Part shown: piece after piece, positions 38,160 to 46,621 of the stretch
How positions within the stretch are numbered: the first letter of the stretch is position 1
Layout: every line of letters starts with the position of its first letter
NCBI GenBank assembly: GCA_030147945.1
Contig: JASBUL010000111.1
Span: 1 to 64,000, forward strand
DNA: 64,000 nucleotides
Origin: Oceanococcus sp.
GTDB lineage: Bacteria; Pseudomonadota; Gammaproteobacteria; Nevskiales; Oceanococcaceae
Direction of reading: 5' to 3'
Translations under genes and position numbers: made by a program
The notes under the pieces: generated by a model
Database searches by the model: none
What the model saw: only the letters and a program-made list of their open reading frames with translations
Told to the model about the DNA's origin: nothing

Positions 38160-39848
38160 ATGAAACAGACACAGCAGCACGATTACGACTATGTCATCGT
38201 GGGTTCGGGGTTTGGTGGCAGTGTGTCCGCCTATCGTTTGAGCAGCAAAGGCTACAAGGTCCTGGTCGTCGAGCAGGGTCGGCGCTGGACGCCGGATAAT
38301 CTGCCCAAGACCAACTGGCGCTTCTGGGATTACCTGTGGATGCCGCTGTTGGCCCTGCGCGGCTTTCTTAGCCTGCGCCTGTTCAAGCATGTGATGATCC
38401 TGCATGGCAATGCTGTCGGTGGTGGATCGATCACCTATGCCCAGACCCTGCTGGTGCCGCCGGATTCGGTCTGGAAGGACGGCAACTGGGCGGGGCTTGA
38501 TCAATGGCAGGCCTGCATGCCGGAGCACTACGCCACGGCCAAGCGCATGCTCGGGGTCACTGAAAATAAACGCCCGGGGCCGGCCGATGCGCGTCTGCGT
38601 GAGATGGCGCGTATGGCCGGGGTTGAAGAGAGCTTTTATTACACGCAAGTCGGCGTGTTTTTCGGCAAGGACGGTGATGCCGCCGGGACGCAGTACCCGG
38701 ACCCGTACTTCGACGGCCAGGGGCCGGCCCGCAAGTCGTGCATCGGCTGTGGCGCATGCATGGTTGGCTGCCGGCATGACGCCAAGAACACACTGGACAA
38801 GAACTACCTGTATCTGGCCGAGCAACAGGGCGTACAAGTGCAGGCCCAAACCCGGGTCGTCGATGTACAACCGCTGAACGGTCAGGCCGACGGCCGCGAT
38901 GGCTATGTCGTGACCAGCGTGCCGGCCTTTGCTCGCTTGTTTAAAAAACGCCAGCAGGTGACCGCTGCCAACGTGATTTTCGCAGCCTCGTCGCTGGGCA
39001 CCCAGGGTTTGCTGTTTGATCTGAAAGAACGTGGCTCCCTGCCCAACATCTCGGATGATCTGGGCAAGCGTGTGCGAACCAACGCGGAATCCATCCTGGG
39101 CGTGCGCTATCCCGGCACGCGCGAGGACCTGTCCAAGGGTGTGGCCATCGGCTCCGGCATTTATATCGATGAGCACACCCATATCGAGGTGTTTCGCTAC
39201 CCCGATGGCTCCAATCTGATGAGCGCCCTGTTCACCGTGCTGACGGGTGGACGCGCCGGTGTTGCCCGGGTTGCCTACTGGCTGGGTGCGATGCTCAGGC
39301 TGTTGCTGCGCAGCCCGGTGCGTGGCCTGCGCGCGTTGCTGCCCTGGCGATGGGCGCGTGAGACCATGGGGTTTCTGGTCATGCAGACGCTTGAAGGGCA
39401 TATCGACATGCGCTGGCAACGGCGTTGGTACTGGCCGTTCCGCAAGACGCTGACGTCGCACGGCGAGCCGATCCCGACCTTCATTCCCGAAGCCAACGCG
39501 TTCACCGAGAAAGTTGCCAAGGCCACCGGCGGCGTGGGCTTGTCGTCGATGAGCGAGATTGCCTTCAATGTGCCGATGACCGCGCATTGCATGGGCGGCT
39601 GTGCCATGGCGGACAGTCCCGAGCGCGGCGTGATTGACGCGCAGAACCGGATCTTCAACTACCGTGGCCTGTATGTCGTGGATGGCTCCATGCTGTCGGC
39701 CAATCTCGGTGTTAACCCGAGCCTGACCATCACCGCCCTGGCTGAACGCGCCATGAGCTTCATTCCACACAAAAGCGCACGGCCTGGCGAGCCGCTCGGC
39801 GCGGCAGAAGTCCCGGGCGCCGATGGCCGCCCCCGCTGTGCGGCCTGA
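38160..39848 (+). CDS. GMC-family FAD oxidoreductase with a four-cysteine cluster
   Basis: A 562-residue protein starting MKQTQQHDYDYVIVGSGFGG, with GGAGG upstream; a 25-codon upstream extension is open but lacks support. The N-terminal FAD fold has GSGFGG and NAVGGGSITYAQ. A motif CIGCGACMVGC (Cys194, 197, 200, 204) follows. The C-terminal GMC signature has His476 in AHCMGGCAM and Asn519 in GVNPSLTI. It oxidises a primary or sterol-like alcohol, substrate unknown. The cysteines recall the Fe-S-binding catalytic subunit of FAD-glucose dehydrogenases. It shares an operator-like element with the LAL gene just upstream. Confidence 0.87.
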   Translation: MKQTQQHDYDYVIVGSGFGGSVSAYRLSSKGYKVLVVEQGRRWTPDNLPKTNWRFWDYLWMPLLALRGFLSLRLFKHVMILHGNAVGGGSITYAQTLLVPPDSVWKDGNWAGLDQWQACMPEHYATAKRMLGVTENKRPGPADARLREMARMAGVEESFYYTQVGVFFGKDGDAAGTQYPDPYFDGQGPARKSCIGCGACMVGCRHDAKNTLDKNYLYLAEQQGVQVQAQTRVVDVQPLNGQADGRDGYVVTSVPAFARLFKKRQQVTAANVIFAASSLGTQGLLFDLKERGSLPNISDDLGKRVRTNAESILGVRYPGTREDLSKGVAIGSGIYIDEHTHIEVFRYPDGSNLMSALFTVLTGGRAGVARVAYWLGAMLRLLLRSPVRGLRALLPWRWARETMGFLVMQTLEGHIDMRWQRRWYWPFRKTLTSHGEPIPTFIPEANAFTEKVAKATGGVGLSSMSEIAFNVPMTAHCMGGCAMADSPERGVIDAQNRIFNYRGLYVVDGSMLSANLGVNPSLTITALAERAMSFIPHKSARPGEPLGAAEVPGADGRPRCAA

Positions 39849-39950
39849 GCGCTGCAGAATGAACCTGGACGACAGCAGCGACACGGTGGCTGCGTCACCA
39901 CAGTTTCAGCCGCCCGCTTTTTGATGCGCGACAGACGTGCGTAGGTAAGC

Positions 39951-39956
39951 TAAAAT
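39951..39956 (+). promoter_or_regulatory. -10 element of the tRNA-Arg gene
   Basis: TAAAAT lies 11 bp before the tRNA 5' end. The -35 region is not clear. The GC-rich stretch after it would fit a stringent-type discriminator. Confidence 0.45.
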
Positions 39957-39967
39957 CCCGCGGCCAA

Positions 39968-40044
39968 GCGCTCGTAGCTCAGTTGGATAGAGTGTCGGTT
40001 TCCGAAGCCGAAGGTCGCAGGTTCGATTCCTGCCGGGCGCACCA
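39968..40044 (+). tRNA. tRNA-Arg (anticodon CCG)
   Basis: The 77 nt fold as a full cloverleaf. The acceptor GCGCTCG pairs with CGGGCGC (one U-G pair), the D-stem is GCTC/GAGT, and the anticodon stem TCGGT/GCCGA holds the loop TTCCGAA with anticodon CCG, reading CGG. The T-arm is GCAGG-TTCGATT-CCTGC. The 3' CCA is encoded. No direct repeat of the tRNA end was noticed downstream, so there is no sign of an integrated element. Confidence 0.97.
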
Positions 40045-40115
40045 GTTTTCCACTATTTCCTGGGCCTTCTTGTCCAATTCACGCCGCGTCGGGGCGCGGC
40101 TCAGCGGAACCTAAG

Positions 40116-40616
40116 ATGTCTAAAGATCAAGCTGCAGTTGTTGAAGACCATGGTCATGACCGGATTTTCGTGGTCACCTTTCTCGCCGTGCTGGGGGTGC
40201 TGGTGGGGATCGCCGTTGTCATCGGCGTGATTGCCAATACGATCGACGCCGAAGGTGAAATGGACCCGGTTACGCTGCAGAAGACGGCGGAGCGGCTGGA
40301 GCCGGTTGGCGCGGTTTATACCGATGCCTCGCAAGTTCCGGCGGCCCCGGCGCCCAAGGCCTCTGCGGCGAATGCTGCGCGCAGTGCCGAGGACATCGTT
40401 CAGACGGTGTGTGGCGCCTGCCACAACAGCGGTCTGCTTAACGCGCCCAAGATCGGCGATGCTGCGGCCTGGGCCGAGCGCAAGAAAGCGGCCGGAGGCC
40501 TGGATGGGCTGGTCACTGCGGCGATCAATGGCATGGGCTCGATGCCGCCACGCGGTGGTGATGCATCACTGACCGACGAACAAGTGCGAGCCGCAGTTGA
40601 GGCGATGCTCAAATAA
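40116..40616 (+). CDS. Membrane-anchored cytochrome c5-type protein
   Basis: A 166-residue protein. A single N-terminal helix (about 17-41, IFVVTFLAVLGVLVGIAVVIGVIA) anchors it to the inner membrane. An Ala/Pro-rich linker (about 70-90) leads to a periplasmic c-type haem domain with CGACH (Cys99, Cys102, His103). A distal ligand Met143 is likely, in GSMPPRGG. It resembles cytochrome c5 (CycB-like) and should shuttle electrons between quinol oxidising enzymes and terminal oxidases or reductases. It begins 71 bp after the tRNA gene. Confidence 0.92.
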   Translation: MSKDQAAVVEDHGHDRIFVVTFLAVLGVLVGIAVVIGVIANTIDAEGEMDPVTLQKTAERLEPVGAVYTDASQVPAAPAPKASAANAARSAEDIVQTVCGACHNSGLLNAPKIGDAAAWAERKKAAGGLDGLVTAAINGMGSMPPRGGDASLTDEQVRAAVEAMLK

Positions 40617-40698
40617 GCCGTAAAAACGGCAGGATTCAGGATGGGGGACAAGCTGGAAATGAAGCGGCAGGACCGTGATTTTTCTTGCTTTTCCGGTG

Positions 40699-40704
40699 TA
40701 AACT
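40699..40704 (+). promoter_or_regulatory. Possible -10 of the first TorF-type gene
   Basis: TAAACT lies in the context CTTTTCCGGTGTAAACTGC, nearly identical to the glnA leader element at 2785-2803. The -35 is weak (TGATTT, 17 bp upstream). Confidence 0.4.
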
Positions 40705-40773
40705 GCTTGATGATGACGTCGCGCGGCGTGCGCGGCTACCGATTCACTCGATAAATTGAAGGGATTACTTCGC

Positions 40774-41496
40774 ATGAAAATCACATTCGCAGGTGGCTTG
40801 GGAGTCGCCGCTATGGCGCTGGCGTCCTCGATGGCGCACGCTGGAGAGGGTAAGAGCTTTGGCACCGTTTCGGGCAACATTGATTTTGCGTCCGAATACG
40901 TGTTCCGTGGCCTGCCGAGCAGTGGCAATGCTGCTGCCGTGTCGGGTGGACTGGACTGGAGCTACAACAGTGTGTACGCCGGCACCTGGATGTCCAACGT
41001 GGGTGACGACACCTCCGGTAACAAAGTTGACCTGTACGCGGGCATCACCGCTGGCGACTTCGACTTCGGTGCGATTGCTTACCTGTACCCGGCCTCCCCG
41101 ACCATGCGTGAGGACAAAGTCCTTGAGCTCTATGCGGGTTACAACAAAGGCATGCTGTCCGGTTACGTGTACTACGGTGTGAACAGCGCCGGCCGTGCCG
41201 ATGACGACTACATCTACCTGGATGCCAACTTGACTGCACCGGTCAGCGATGCCATCGATCTGAGCCTGCACATGGGCTACACGATCTTCCACGGCAAGAC
41301 CTACGATTTCGGCAACCCGAACTACATGGACGACATGTTTGATGCCGGTGTCAAAATCAGCCACGCCAGTGGTTTGTGGGTTGGTGTGACCAGCATTTTC
41401 GAAAGCAACACGGTTCGTGGATACAAGCGTCCGCGCGTAAATATCGGCTATTCGATGACGTTTGACGACATTTACGACATCGTGCTTAATCTGTAA
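40774..41496 (+). CDS. TorF-family putative outer-membrane porin, copy 1
   Basis: A 240-residue protein. The start at 40774 gives a clean signal peptide (MKITFAGGLGVAAMALASSM, cleaved after AHA). The mature protein opens with the family motif NIDFASEYVFRGL and alternates beta strands rich in Tyr and Asp (YAGTWMSNVG, VDLYAGITAG, ELYAGYNKGML, GYVYYGVNS), as in the Gcw_chp/TorF family, ending in a short hydrophobic strand. The transported solute is unknown. A strong terminator follows. A second member is at 54568, beyond the TonB2/Opp region. Confidence 0.88.
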   Translation: MKITFAGGLGVAAMALASSMAHAGEGKSFGTVSGNIDFASEYVFRGLPSSGNAAAVSGGLDWSYNSVYAGTWMSNVGDDTSGNKVDLYAGITAGDFDFGAIAYLYPASPTMREDKVLELYAGYNKGMLSGYVYYGVNSAGRADDDYIYLDANLTAPVSDAIDLSLHMGYTIFHGKTYDFGNPNYMDDMFDAGVKISHASGLWVGVTSIFESNTVRGYKRPRVNIGYSMTFDDIYDIVLNL

Positions 41497-41517
41497 CTGA
41501 TTGAGCCAAATTGGTGC

Positions 41518-41542
41518 AAAGGCCCGCTTCGGCGGGCCTTTT
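41518..41542 (+). terminator. Terminator after TorF copy 1
   Basis: GGCCCGC-TTCG-GCGGGCC is a 7 bp perfect stem with a stable tetraloop, extended by AAA/TTT and followed by TTTTG. It lies 22 bp past the stop codon. Confidence 0.88.
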
Positions 41543-41596
41543 GCGTTGTGGATCTTGCATTTGTGCGGCGCACACTTGCAGGATTATGCGTAAGTG

Positions 41597-41602
41597 TATA
41601 AT
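41597..41602 (+). promoter_or_regulatory. -10 of the DUF3450-TonB2 operon
   Basis: A perfect TATAAT preceded by TG. A -35-like CTTGCA lies 16 bp upstream. It is 82 bp before the DUF3450 start and after the TorF terminator, so it is the likely operon promoter. Confidence 0.6.
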
Positions 41603-41684
41603 TTTTCGGCTCTAACGAAATTCTGGCCTGGCTTTTGCTATAGCCAGGGCTGATTCTCGCACCAGCATCAAGTGGGTACATTTA

Positions 41685-42446
41685 ATGTTCAAAGTTCTTA
41701 GCCTCGGAGCTGCGGCGGTCGCGTTGACCCTGTCAGCTGCGGCCACGGCAGATACCCTGGGCTCGGCCATGCAGCAGCAAAAGCGCATGGATTCGGCCGC
41801 CAAGGATTCTCAGAAGCGCATCGACAAGCTCGATGATGAAGCACAAAAACTGCTCGCGGAGTACCGCTACGTAACGCGTGAGACCACCAGTCTCAAGCGC
41901 TACAACGAGCAGATGGAGCGCCAGATTGGTTCACAGCTGAGCGAGATGGAATCTATCCGCACTCAGTTGGAGCAAATCAACGACGTCAGCCGCGAAGTCA
42001 TCCCGATGATGCTGCGCATGATTGATACGCTCGATAAGTTCATTGAACTGGATATCCCCTTCCTGCAGGAAGAGCGCAGCATGCGTGTGGCATCCCTGCA
42101 CGAGATCATGGATCGCGCCGACGTGTCGACGTCCGAAAAGTACCGTCGCATCGTCGAGGCCTATCAGATCGAAATGGAATACGCCCGCACCATCGAGGCC
42201 TATCAGGCTGAGCTGGATGCCGAGGGCCAGACCCGCACGGTAGATTTCCTGCGCATCGGCCGTATCGCGCTGATGTACCAGACCCTGGATGGCGAGGAAA
42301 CCGGCTACTACAACACCGAAACCGGCCAGTGGGCCAAACTCGGTGGTGCGTATGAAGCACCGGTGCGTAACGGATTGCGTATTGCACGCAAACAGGCTGC
42401 GCCGAACATTCTGACTGTGCCGGTTGCGGCGCCGAAAGATCTGTGA
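41685..42446 (+). CDS. DUF3450 periplasmic coiled-coil protein
   Basis: A 253-residue protein. A signal peptide (FKVLSLGAAAVALTLSAAAT, cleavage before DTLG) is followed by a long coiled coil (about 25-130, with QQQKRMDSAAKDSQKRIDKL and EQMERQIGSQLSEMESIRTQ). Further on are FIELDIPFLQEERSMRVASL and DFLRIGRIALMYQTLDGEE, typical of DUF3450. Family members lie first in TonB2/TtpC operons of marine gammaproteobacteria; a periplasmic accessory role to TtpC is inferred. It is the first gene of a six-gene operon here, 14 bp before the TtpC-like gene. Confidence 0.92.
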   Translation: MFKVLSLGAAAVALTLSAAATADTLGSAMQQQKRMDSAAKDSQKRIDKLDDEAQKLLAEYRYVTRETTSLKRYNEQMERQIGSQLSEMESIRTQLEQINDVSREVIPMMLRMIDTLDKFIELDIPFLQEERSMRVASLHEIMDRADVSTSEKYRRIVEAYQIEMEYARTIEAYQAELDAEGQTRTVDFLRIGRIALMYQTLDGEETGYYNTETGQWAKLGGAYEAPVRNGLRIARKQAAPNILTVPVAAPKDL

Positions 42447-42460
42447 GGCGGGTGGCGACA

Positions 42461-43810
42461 ATGATGAACAAACGAATTTTGATCGCAGCCCTGCTGGGCG
42501 TTTTCGCAAGCCAGGCTCCGGCCCAGGGCGATCCCCTGATGGATCTGTTGCAGCAGACGCGCAATGCGCGTGCTGCAGAGCAGGCTGAGAATCAGCGCCG
42601 TGAGGCCGAGTTCCGCGCCAACCGTGACCAGCAGGCCAGTCTGTTGCGTCAGGCCAAAGCGGAAAAGGACGCCACCGAAAAGCGTTCGGAACAGTTGATC
42701 GCTGATTTCGAGAAGAACGAAAAGGACCTGTCCGAGCTGGAAACGGCGCTGAACCAGAAGATTGGTCAGCTGGGTGAAATGTTTGGCGTGGTTCGTCAGG
42801 TTGCTGGTGATCTGCGTGGCATCGTCGGCGGCTCTTATGTGTCGTCGCAGCCGGATACCGAAGGGCGCGAGGATTTCCTCGAGGAACTGGGTCGCAGTAA
42901 AGAACTGCCGTCGATCGAGAAGCTCGAGCGCCTGTGGTTCGAGCTGCAGCGTGAAATGACCGAAGGCGGTCGCGTGGTGGCCTACACCGCGCCGGTGATC
43001 AACCCGGACGGCACCGAAACCCCGCGTGACGTGGTCCGTGTGGGTACCTTTGCTGCGGTCAGCGATGGCAAATTCCTGATTTACCCGCCGGATACGGACA
43101 AGCTGACCGAGCTGAAGCGTCAGCCGCAGGGCCGTTACCTGAGCATGGCTTCGGACCTGGAAGGCGCCAGCGAAGGGCCGGTGCGCATGGCCATCGACCC
43201 GACCCGCGGCGCACTGCTGTCGGTCATCGTCCAGGCGCCGGGTATCGGCGAGCGCATCAATCAGGGTTCGTGGATCGGCTACATCATCATTGGCGTGGGC
43301 GCGATTGGTCTGCTGCTGGCAGTCTGGCGTGGTCTGGCGCTGATGAGCATCGGTGGCGCGATGAAGCGTCAGCGTGGCGACAAGGCGCGTGACGACAACC
43401 CGCTGGGTCGTGTGATGCTGGCCGGTGAGCAGGTGCGTAACGCGGATCTGGAAACCGTCGAATCCAAGCTGGACGAAGCCATCATCAAGGAAACGCCGGC
43501 GCTGGAGCGTTGGCTGCCGCTGCTCAAGATCATTGCCGCCGTGGCGCCGTTGCTGGGCCTGCTGGGTACCGTGACCGGCATGATCGTGACCTTCCAGGCC
43601 ATCACCCTGTTCGGTACCGGTGATCCGAAGCTGATGGCCGGCGGTATTTCGCAGGCGCTGGTGACCACCGTGCTGGGTCTGGTTGTGGCGATTCCGATGG
43701 TCTTCCTGCACAGCGTGCTGGCCGCCCGGAGCAAAGCCCTGATCCAGATTCTGGAAGAAGAAAGTGCCGGTCTGGTCGCGGAACGCTCTGAGAGCGCCGG
43801 AGCGGCCTAA
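42461..43810 (+). CDS. TtpC-like long MotA/TolQ/ExbB proton channel protein
   Basis: A 449-residue protein from ATG 42461 (42464 is also possible; the GTG at 42443 overlaps the previous stop and is less likely). It has a signal-like N-terminus, a coiled coil (about 30-105) and a periplasmic region up to about 270. The MotA/TolQ/ExbB domain follows with one helix (GYIIIGVGAIGLLLAVW) and two late helices including VAPLLGLLGTVTGMIVTFQA. This is the TtpC architecture of TonB2 systems in Vibrio. Its stop shares a base with the next ATG (TAATG). Confidence 0.93.
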   Translation: MMNKRILIAALLGVFASQAPAQGDPLMDLLQQTRNARAAEQAENQRREAEFRANRDQQASLLRQAKAEKDATEKRSEQLIADFEKNEKDLSELETALNQKIGQLGEMFGVVRQVAGDLRGIVGGSYVSSQPDTEGREDFLEELGRSKELPSIEKLERLWFELQREMTEGGRVVAYTAPVINPDGTETPRDVVRVGTFAAVSDGKFLIYPPDTDKLTELKRQPQGRYLSMASDLEGASEGPVRMAIDPTRGALLSVIVQAPGIGERINQGSWIGYIIIGVGAIGLLLAVWRGLALMSIGGAMKRQRGDKARDDNPLGRVMLAGEQVRNADLETVESKLDEAIIKETPALERWLPLLKIIAAVAPLLGLLGTVTGMIVTFQAITLFGTGDPKLMAGGISQALVTTVLGLVVAIPMVFLHSVLAARSKALIQILEEESAGLVAERSESAGAA

Positions 43811-44331
43811 TGGACTTCTTCACGGCCATTCGCGATTTTCTTGAAGCGGGCGGCGGTGTCCTGTGGGTGATCCTGTTTGCGGCGATTCTGATGTGGGGGT
43901 TGATCCTGGAGCGATTGACCTACTTCCGCACCGACTTTCCGCGCATGACCCGCGAGGTGATCGAGCAATGGCGCAAACGCCCTGAGTTCGATTCCTGGCA
44001 GTCGCGGCAGATTCGCCGCGCCAGGGTCTCGCAGGTCAGCCGGGAAGCCAATCGCAATATCGCCGCGATCAAGACCATCGTCGCTCTGTGCCCGTTGCTC
44101 GGTTTGCTGGGCACGGTCACCGGCATGATCCAGGTCTTTGATGTCATGGCCGCACTGGGCACAGGTAATGCCCGGGCCATGGCATCGGGCATCTTCAAGG
44201 CCACTATTCCGACCATGGCCGGCATGGTCGTGGCGTTGTCCGGAATCTATTTCGGGACCCATTTCCCGCACGTCGTTCGTCGTGAAACCGACTACCTGAA
44301 CGACGAGCTGGGTGTGCATGAGAGTAATTAA
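43810..44331 (+). CDS. exbB2: ExbB2-type proton channel protein
   Basis: A 173-residue inner-membrane protein with three helices: one near 17-34 (VLWVILFAAILMWGLILE) and two in the MotA/TolQ domain with LCPLLGLLGTVTGMIQVFDV and FKATIPTMAGMVVALSGIYF. It is the short ExbB of TonB2 systems, pairing with ExbD2 to harvest the proton gradient for TonB2. It is translationally coupled to the TtpC-like gene and is followed by exbD2 after 3 bp. Confidence 0.93.
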   Translation: MDFFTAIRDFLEAGGGVLWVILFAAILMWGLILERLTYFRTDFPRMTREVIEQWRKRPEFDSWQSRQIRRARVSQVSREANRNIAAIKTIVALCPLLGLLGTVTGMIQVFDVMAALGTGNARAMASGIFKATIPTMAGMVVALSGIYFGTHFPHVVRRETDYLNDELGVHESN

Positions 44332-44334
44332 GAG

Positions 44335-44736
44335 ATGAGAAGGAAACATCACGGCACCGCTGAGGAAGCCGATATCGACATGACCCCGATGCTCGACATC
44401 GTGTTCATCATGTTGATCTTCTTCATCGTCACCACCAGTTTCGTCAAGGAAACCGGTATCGATGTCAGCCGGCCGCAGGCCAGCACCACCGAACGTCAGG
44501 AGCGCGGCAACATCCTGATCGCGATCAAGCCTAACGGTGATGTGTGGATCGCCAAGCGCAAAGTCGAATTGCGTGCGGTGCGGGCCAACGTTGAGCGCCT
44601 GCATGCGGAAAATCCCGAAGGCACGGTGGTGATCATCGCCGATAAGGAAGCACAGACAGGCACCTTGGTGGAGGTCATGGACCAGGTCCGTCTGGCGGGC
44701 GTGTACAACGTCTCCATTGCGGCCCAGAACCCCTGA
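44335..44736 (+). CDS. exbD2: ExbD2-type energy transducer
   Basis: A 133-residue protein with one N-terminal helix and a periplasmic domain. IDMTPMLDIVFIMLIFFIVT is the hallmark, containing the proton-carrying Asp in MLDIVF. The C-terminal domain with VVIIADKEAQTGTLVEVMDQ is standard ExbD/TolR. It works with ExbB2 and TonB2. GAGAAGG follows rather than precedes the ATG, and the ribosome site is AAGAG. Confidence 0.95.
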   Translation: MRRKHHGTAEEADIDMTPMLDIVFIMLIFFIVTTSFVKETGIDVSRPQASTTERQERGNILIAIKPNGDVWIAKRKVELRAVRANVERLHAENPEGTVVIIADKEAQTGTLVEVMDQVRLAGVYNVSIAAQNP

Positions 44737-44742
44737 TCTGCG

Positions 44743-45375
44743 ATGCGTCGTATTCTGATAGCCACGGTTGGTGCGGTTGCGATTGGCCTGACGTTGTTCT
44801 GGTTCATGCACGCCCTGATCACCGGTTCCGCCAAGGAAGTCAAAAAGACCGACGACCTGGGTGGAATCGAGTTCGTGCGCCTCAAGCGTGACGAGAGCCT
44901 GGAAACACGCTCTCGCGAGGTGCCCAAGAAGCCGCCACCGCCGAAAAAGCCGCCACCGCCGCCGAAAATGAAAACGGCCCAGGTGAACAAGCCCAATCCG
45001 CAGCCCCAGCAGATGAACATTCCGAATGTGAACCTGCCGGTCAACACCGGGTCCGGCCCGTTTCTGGGCAGCTACGCCAAGGCTTCGGATTTCACCGGTG
45101 ACGGTGAGCTGATCCCGCTGGTCCGGATTGCGCCACAGTATCCGCGTAATGCGGCGCGTGACGGCATAGAAGGTTGGGTGAAGATGCGCTTCACTATCAA
45201 TCCGGACGGCACGGTGAGCGATCCCGAAGTGGTCGAATCACAGCCGCGCCGCGTGTTCGACAGCGCCGCACGCCGGGCCATACTGCGCTGGAAATTCAAA
45301 CCGCGGGTAGTGGACGGCAAACCGGTTGCCCATCAGGGCGTACAGACGATCGAGTTCAAGATGGGGGGTGAGTGA
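44743..45375 (+). CDS. tonB2: TonB2-type energy transducer
   Basis: A 210-residue protein. An N-terminal helix (about 4-26, ILIATVGAVAIGLTLFWF) precedes a short proline/lysine-rich spacer (KKPPPPKKPPPPPK). The C-terminal TonB domain (about 120-208) has VRIAPQYPRNAARDGIEGWV, FTINPDGTVSDPEVVESQP and AILRWKFKPRVVDGKPV. The short spacer fits TonB2 rather than TonB1. It contacts outer-membrane receptors; no TonB-dependent receptor is in this window. It overlaps the TPR gene by 1 bp. Confidence 0.95.
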   Translation: MRRILIATVGAVAIGLTLFWFMHALITGSAKEVKKTDDLGGIEFVRLKRDESLETRSREVPKKPPPPKKPPPPPKMKTAQVNKPNPQPQQMNIPNVNLPVNTGSGPFLGSYAKASDFTGDGELIPLVRIAPQYPRNAARDGIEGWVKMRFTINPDGTVSDPEVVESQPRRVFDSAARRAILRWKFKPRVVDGKPVAHQGVQTIEFKMGGE

Positions 45376-46586
45376 TGCTGCGTAAATGTGCACGCTATCT
45401 CGTGCTTGCCATCGGCATGATGCTGGTCACCGGTGCGCATGCTCAGACCATGTCCGAGCTGACCTACAAACGCCTGTCCAAAATTCATGAACTGATTGGC
45501 GAGGAGCAGTACGCCGAGGGGCTGGAGCGTCTCGACAAGCTGGTTGCTTCGGTGCGGCGTAACGCCTACGAACATGCCATGGTGCTGCAAACTTACGGGT
45601 TTATCTGGGCCCAACGCGGTGATTACGGCAAGGCTGCCAGTTACTTCCAGCAGGCCATCGATCTGGGCGCGTTGCCGGATGCTCAGGTTGAGCAGATGAA
45701 GTACAGCCTGGGGCAGTTCCATGTCGCGGTCGAGGAATACCGCGAAGGTATCAAGGTGCTCAATGCCTATATCAAGAGCGCCACGACGCCGGTCCCTCCG
45801 GAAGCCTACGTGCTGCTGGCCACCGCTTATGCCCAGCTCGGCCAGTACCGCAATGCGTTGCCGCCGCTAAGCAAGGCCATCGCCGAATCCAAGGATCCCA
45901 AGGAACCGTGGTTCCAGCTCAAGCTGGCCATGCACTACGAGCTCAAGGACTATTCCAACAGCGCCAAGACCCTGCTGGAAATGGTCGCGCGCTTCCCGGT
46001 CAAAAACGACTACTGGAAGCAGCTCTCCGGCATGTTCCTGGAGTTGAGCAAGGAGCAGGACGCCCTGGCGATCCTGGCTTTGGCTGAACGCCAGGGCATG
46101 CTGGAGGAGAGCAAGGAACTGGTCAATCTGACCAATCTGTTCATGTTCCTGGACATTCCGTACAAGGCCGGACGGACCCTGCAGAAGGCCATGAAGGCCG
46201 GGCAGGTGCCGGCGACCGCCGACAACTACGAGTTGTTGGCCAACGCCTGGTTGAGCGCCAAGGAGTTTGATCTGGCGATCAACGCTCTGGAGCAAGCGGC
46301 GAAAACCACCGATGACGGGGAACTGGTTTTGCGTCTGGCCTATCTGTATGTCGAGAAGGAGGCCTGGAGCAAGGTCATCCCGACGCTGGAGAAGGCGCGC
46401 AAGCTGGGTGTCGACAAGCCGGGTGATACGGCGCTGCTGCAAGGGATCGCGGCCACCGAGCTGGGCGATCACGACGCGGCGATCAAAGCGTTCTCTGTGG
46501 CCATGAAGTACGAGGACACCAAACCGCAGGCCGCCGCCTGGTTGCAGCACGCGATGGGAGAGCGTGCCGCCGCCAACGAATCGTAG
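45375..46586 (+). CDS. TPR protein of the TonB2 operon
   Basis: A 403-residue protein with signal peptide (RYLVLAIGMMLVTGAHA, cleaved before QTMSEL) and tandem tetratricopeptide repeats through most of its length, for example AYEHAMVLQTYGFIWAQRGD, EAYVLLATAYAQLGQYRNAL and YELLANAWLSAKEFDLAINA. A TPR protein commonly closes TonB2/TtpC operons, and in Vibrio such a protein is reported to interact with the system. A periplasmic scaffold role is inferred. The start ATG 45375 overlaps the tonB2 stop (TGATG). A hairpin follows. Confidence 0.88.
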   Translation: MLRKCARYLVLAIGMMLVTGAHAQTMSELTYKRLSKIHELIGEEQYAEGLERLDKLVASVRRNAYEHAMVLQTYGFIWAQRGDYGKAASYFQQAIDLGALPDAQVEQMKYSLGQFHVAVEEYREGIKVLNAYIKSATTPVPPEAYVLLATAYAQLGQYRNALPPLSKAIAESKDPKEPWFQLKLAMHYELKDYSNSAKTLLEMVARFPVKNDYWKQLSGMFLELSKEQDALAILALAERQGMLEESKELVNLTNLFMFLDIPYKAGRTLQKAMKAGQVPATADNYELLANAWLSAKEFDLAINALEQAAKTTDDGELVLRLAYLYVEKEAWSKVIPTLEKARKLGVDKPGDTALLQGIAATELGDHDAAIKAFSVAMKYEDTKPQAAAWLQHAMGERAAANES

Positions 46587-46590
46587 GCTG

Positions 46591-46614
46591 ACGCCACCGT
46601 AATGGTGGCGTTTG
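46591..46614 (+). terminator. Hairpin between the TPR gene and marC
   Basis: An 8 bp perfect stem (ACGCCACC with GGTGGCGT) with a five-base loop, followed by TTGTCCTTT. It is 5 bp after the TPR stop and 8 bp before the marC ATG, so it could act as a weak terminator or mask the marC translation start. Confidence 0.5.
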
Positions 46615-46621
46615 TCCTTTG

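Noticed and set aside
38160-39848. Calling the GMC protein cholesterol oxidase
   Set aside because: The FAD and C-terminal motifs fit the broad family only, and the substrate cannot be read from the sequence.
39968-40044. tRNA-Arg as an attachment site of an integrated element
   Set aside because: No integrase, no repeated tRNA 3' end and no change in gene style were seen on either side.
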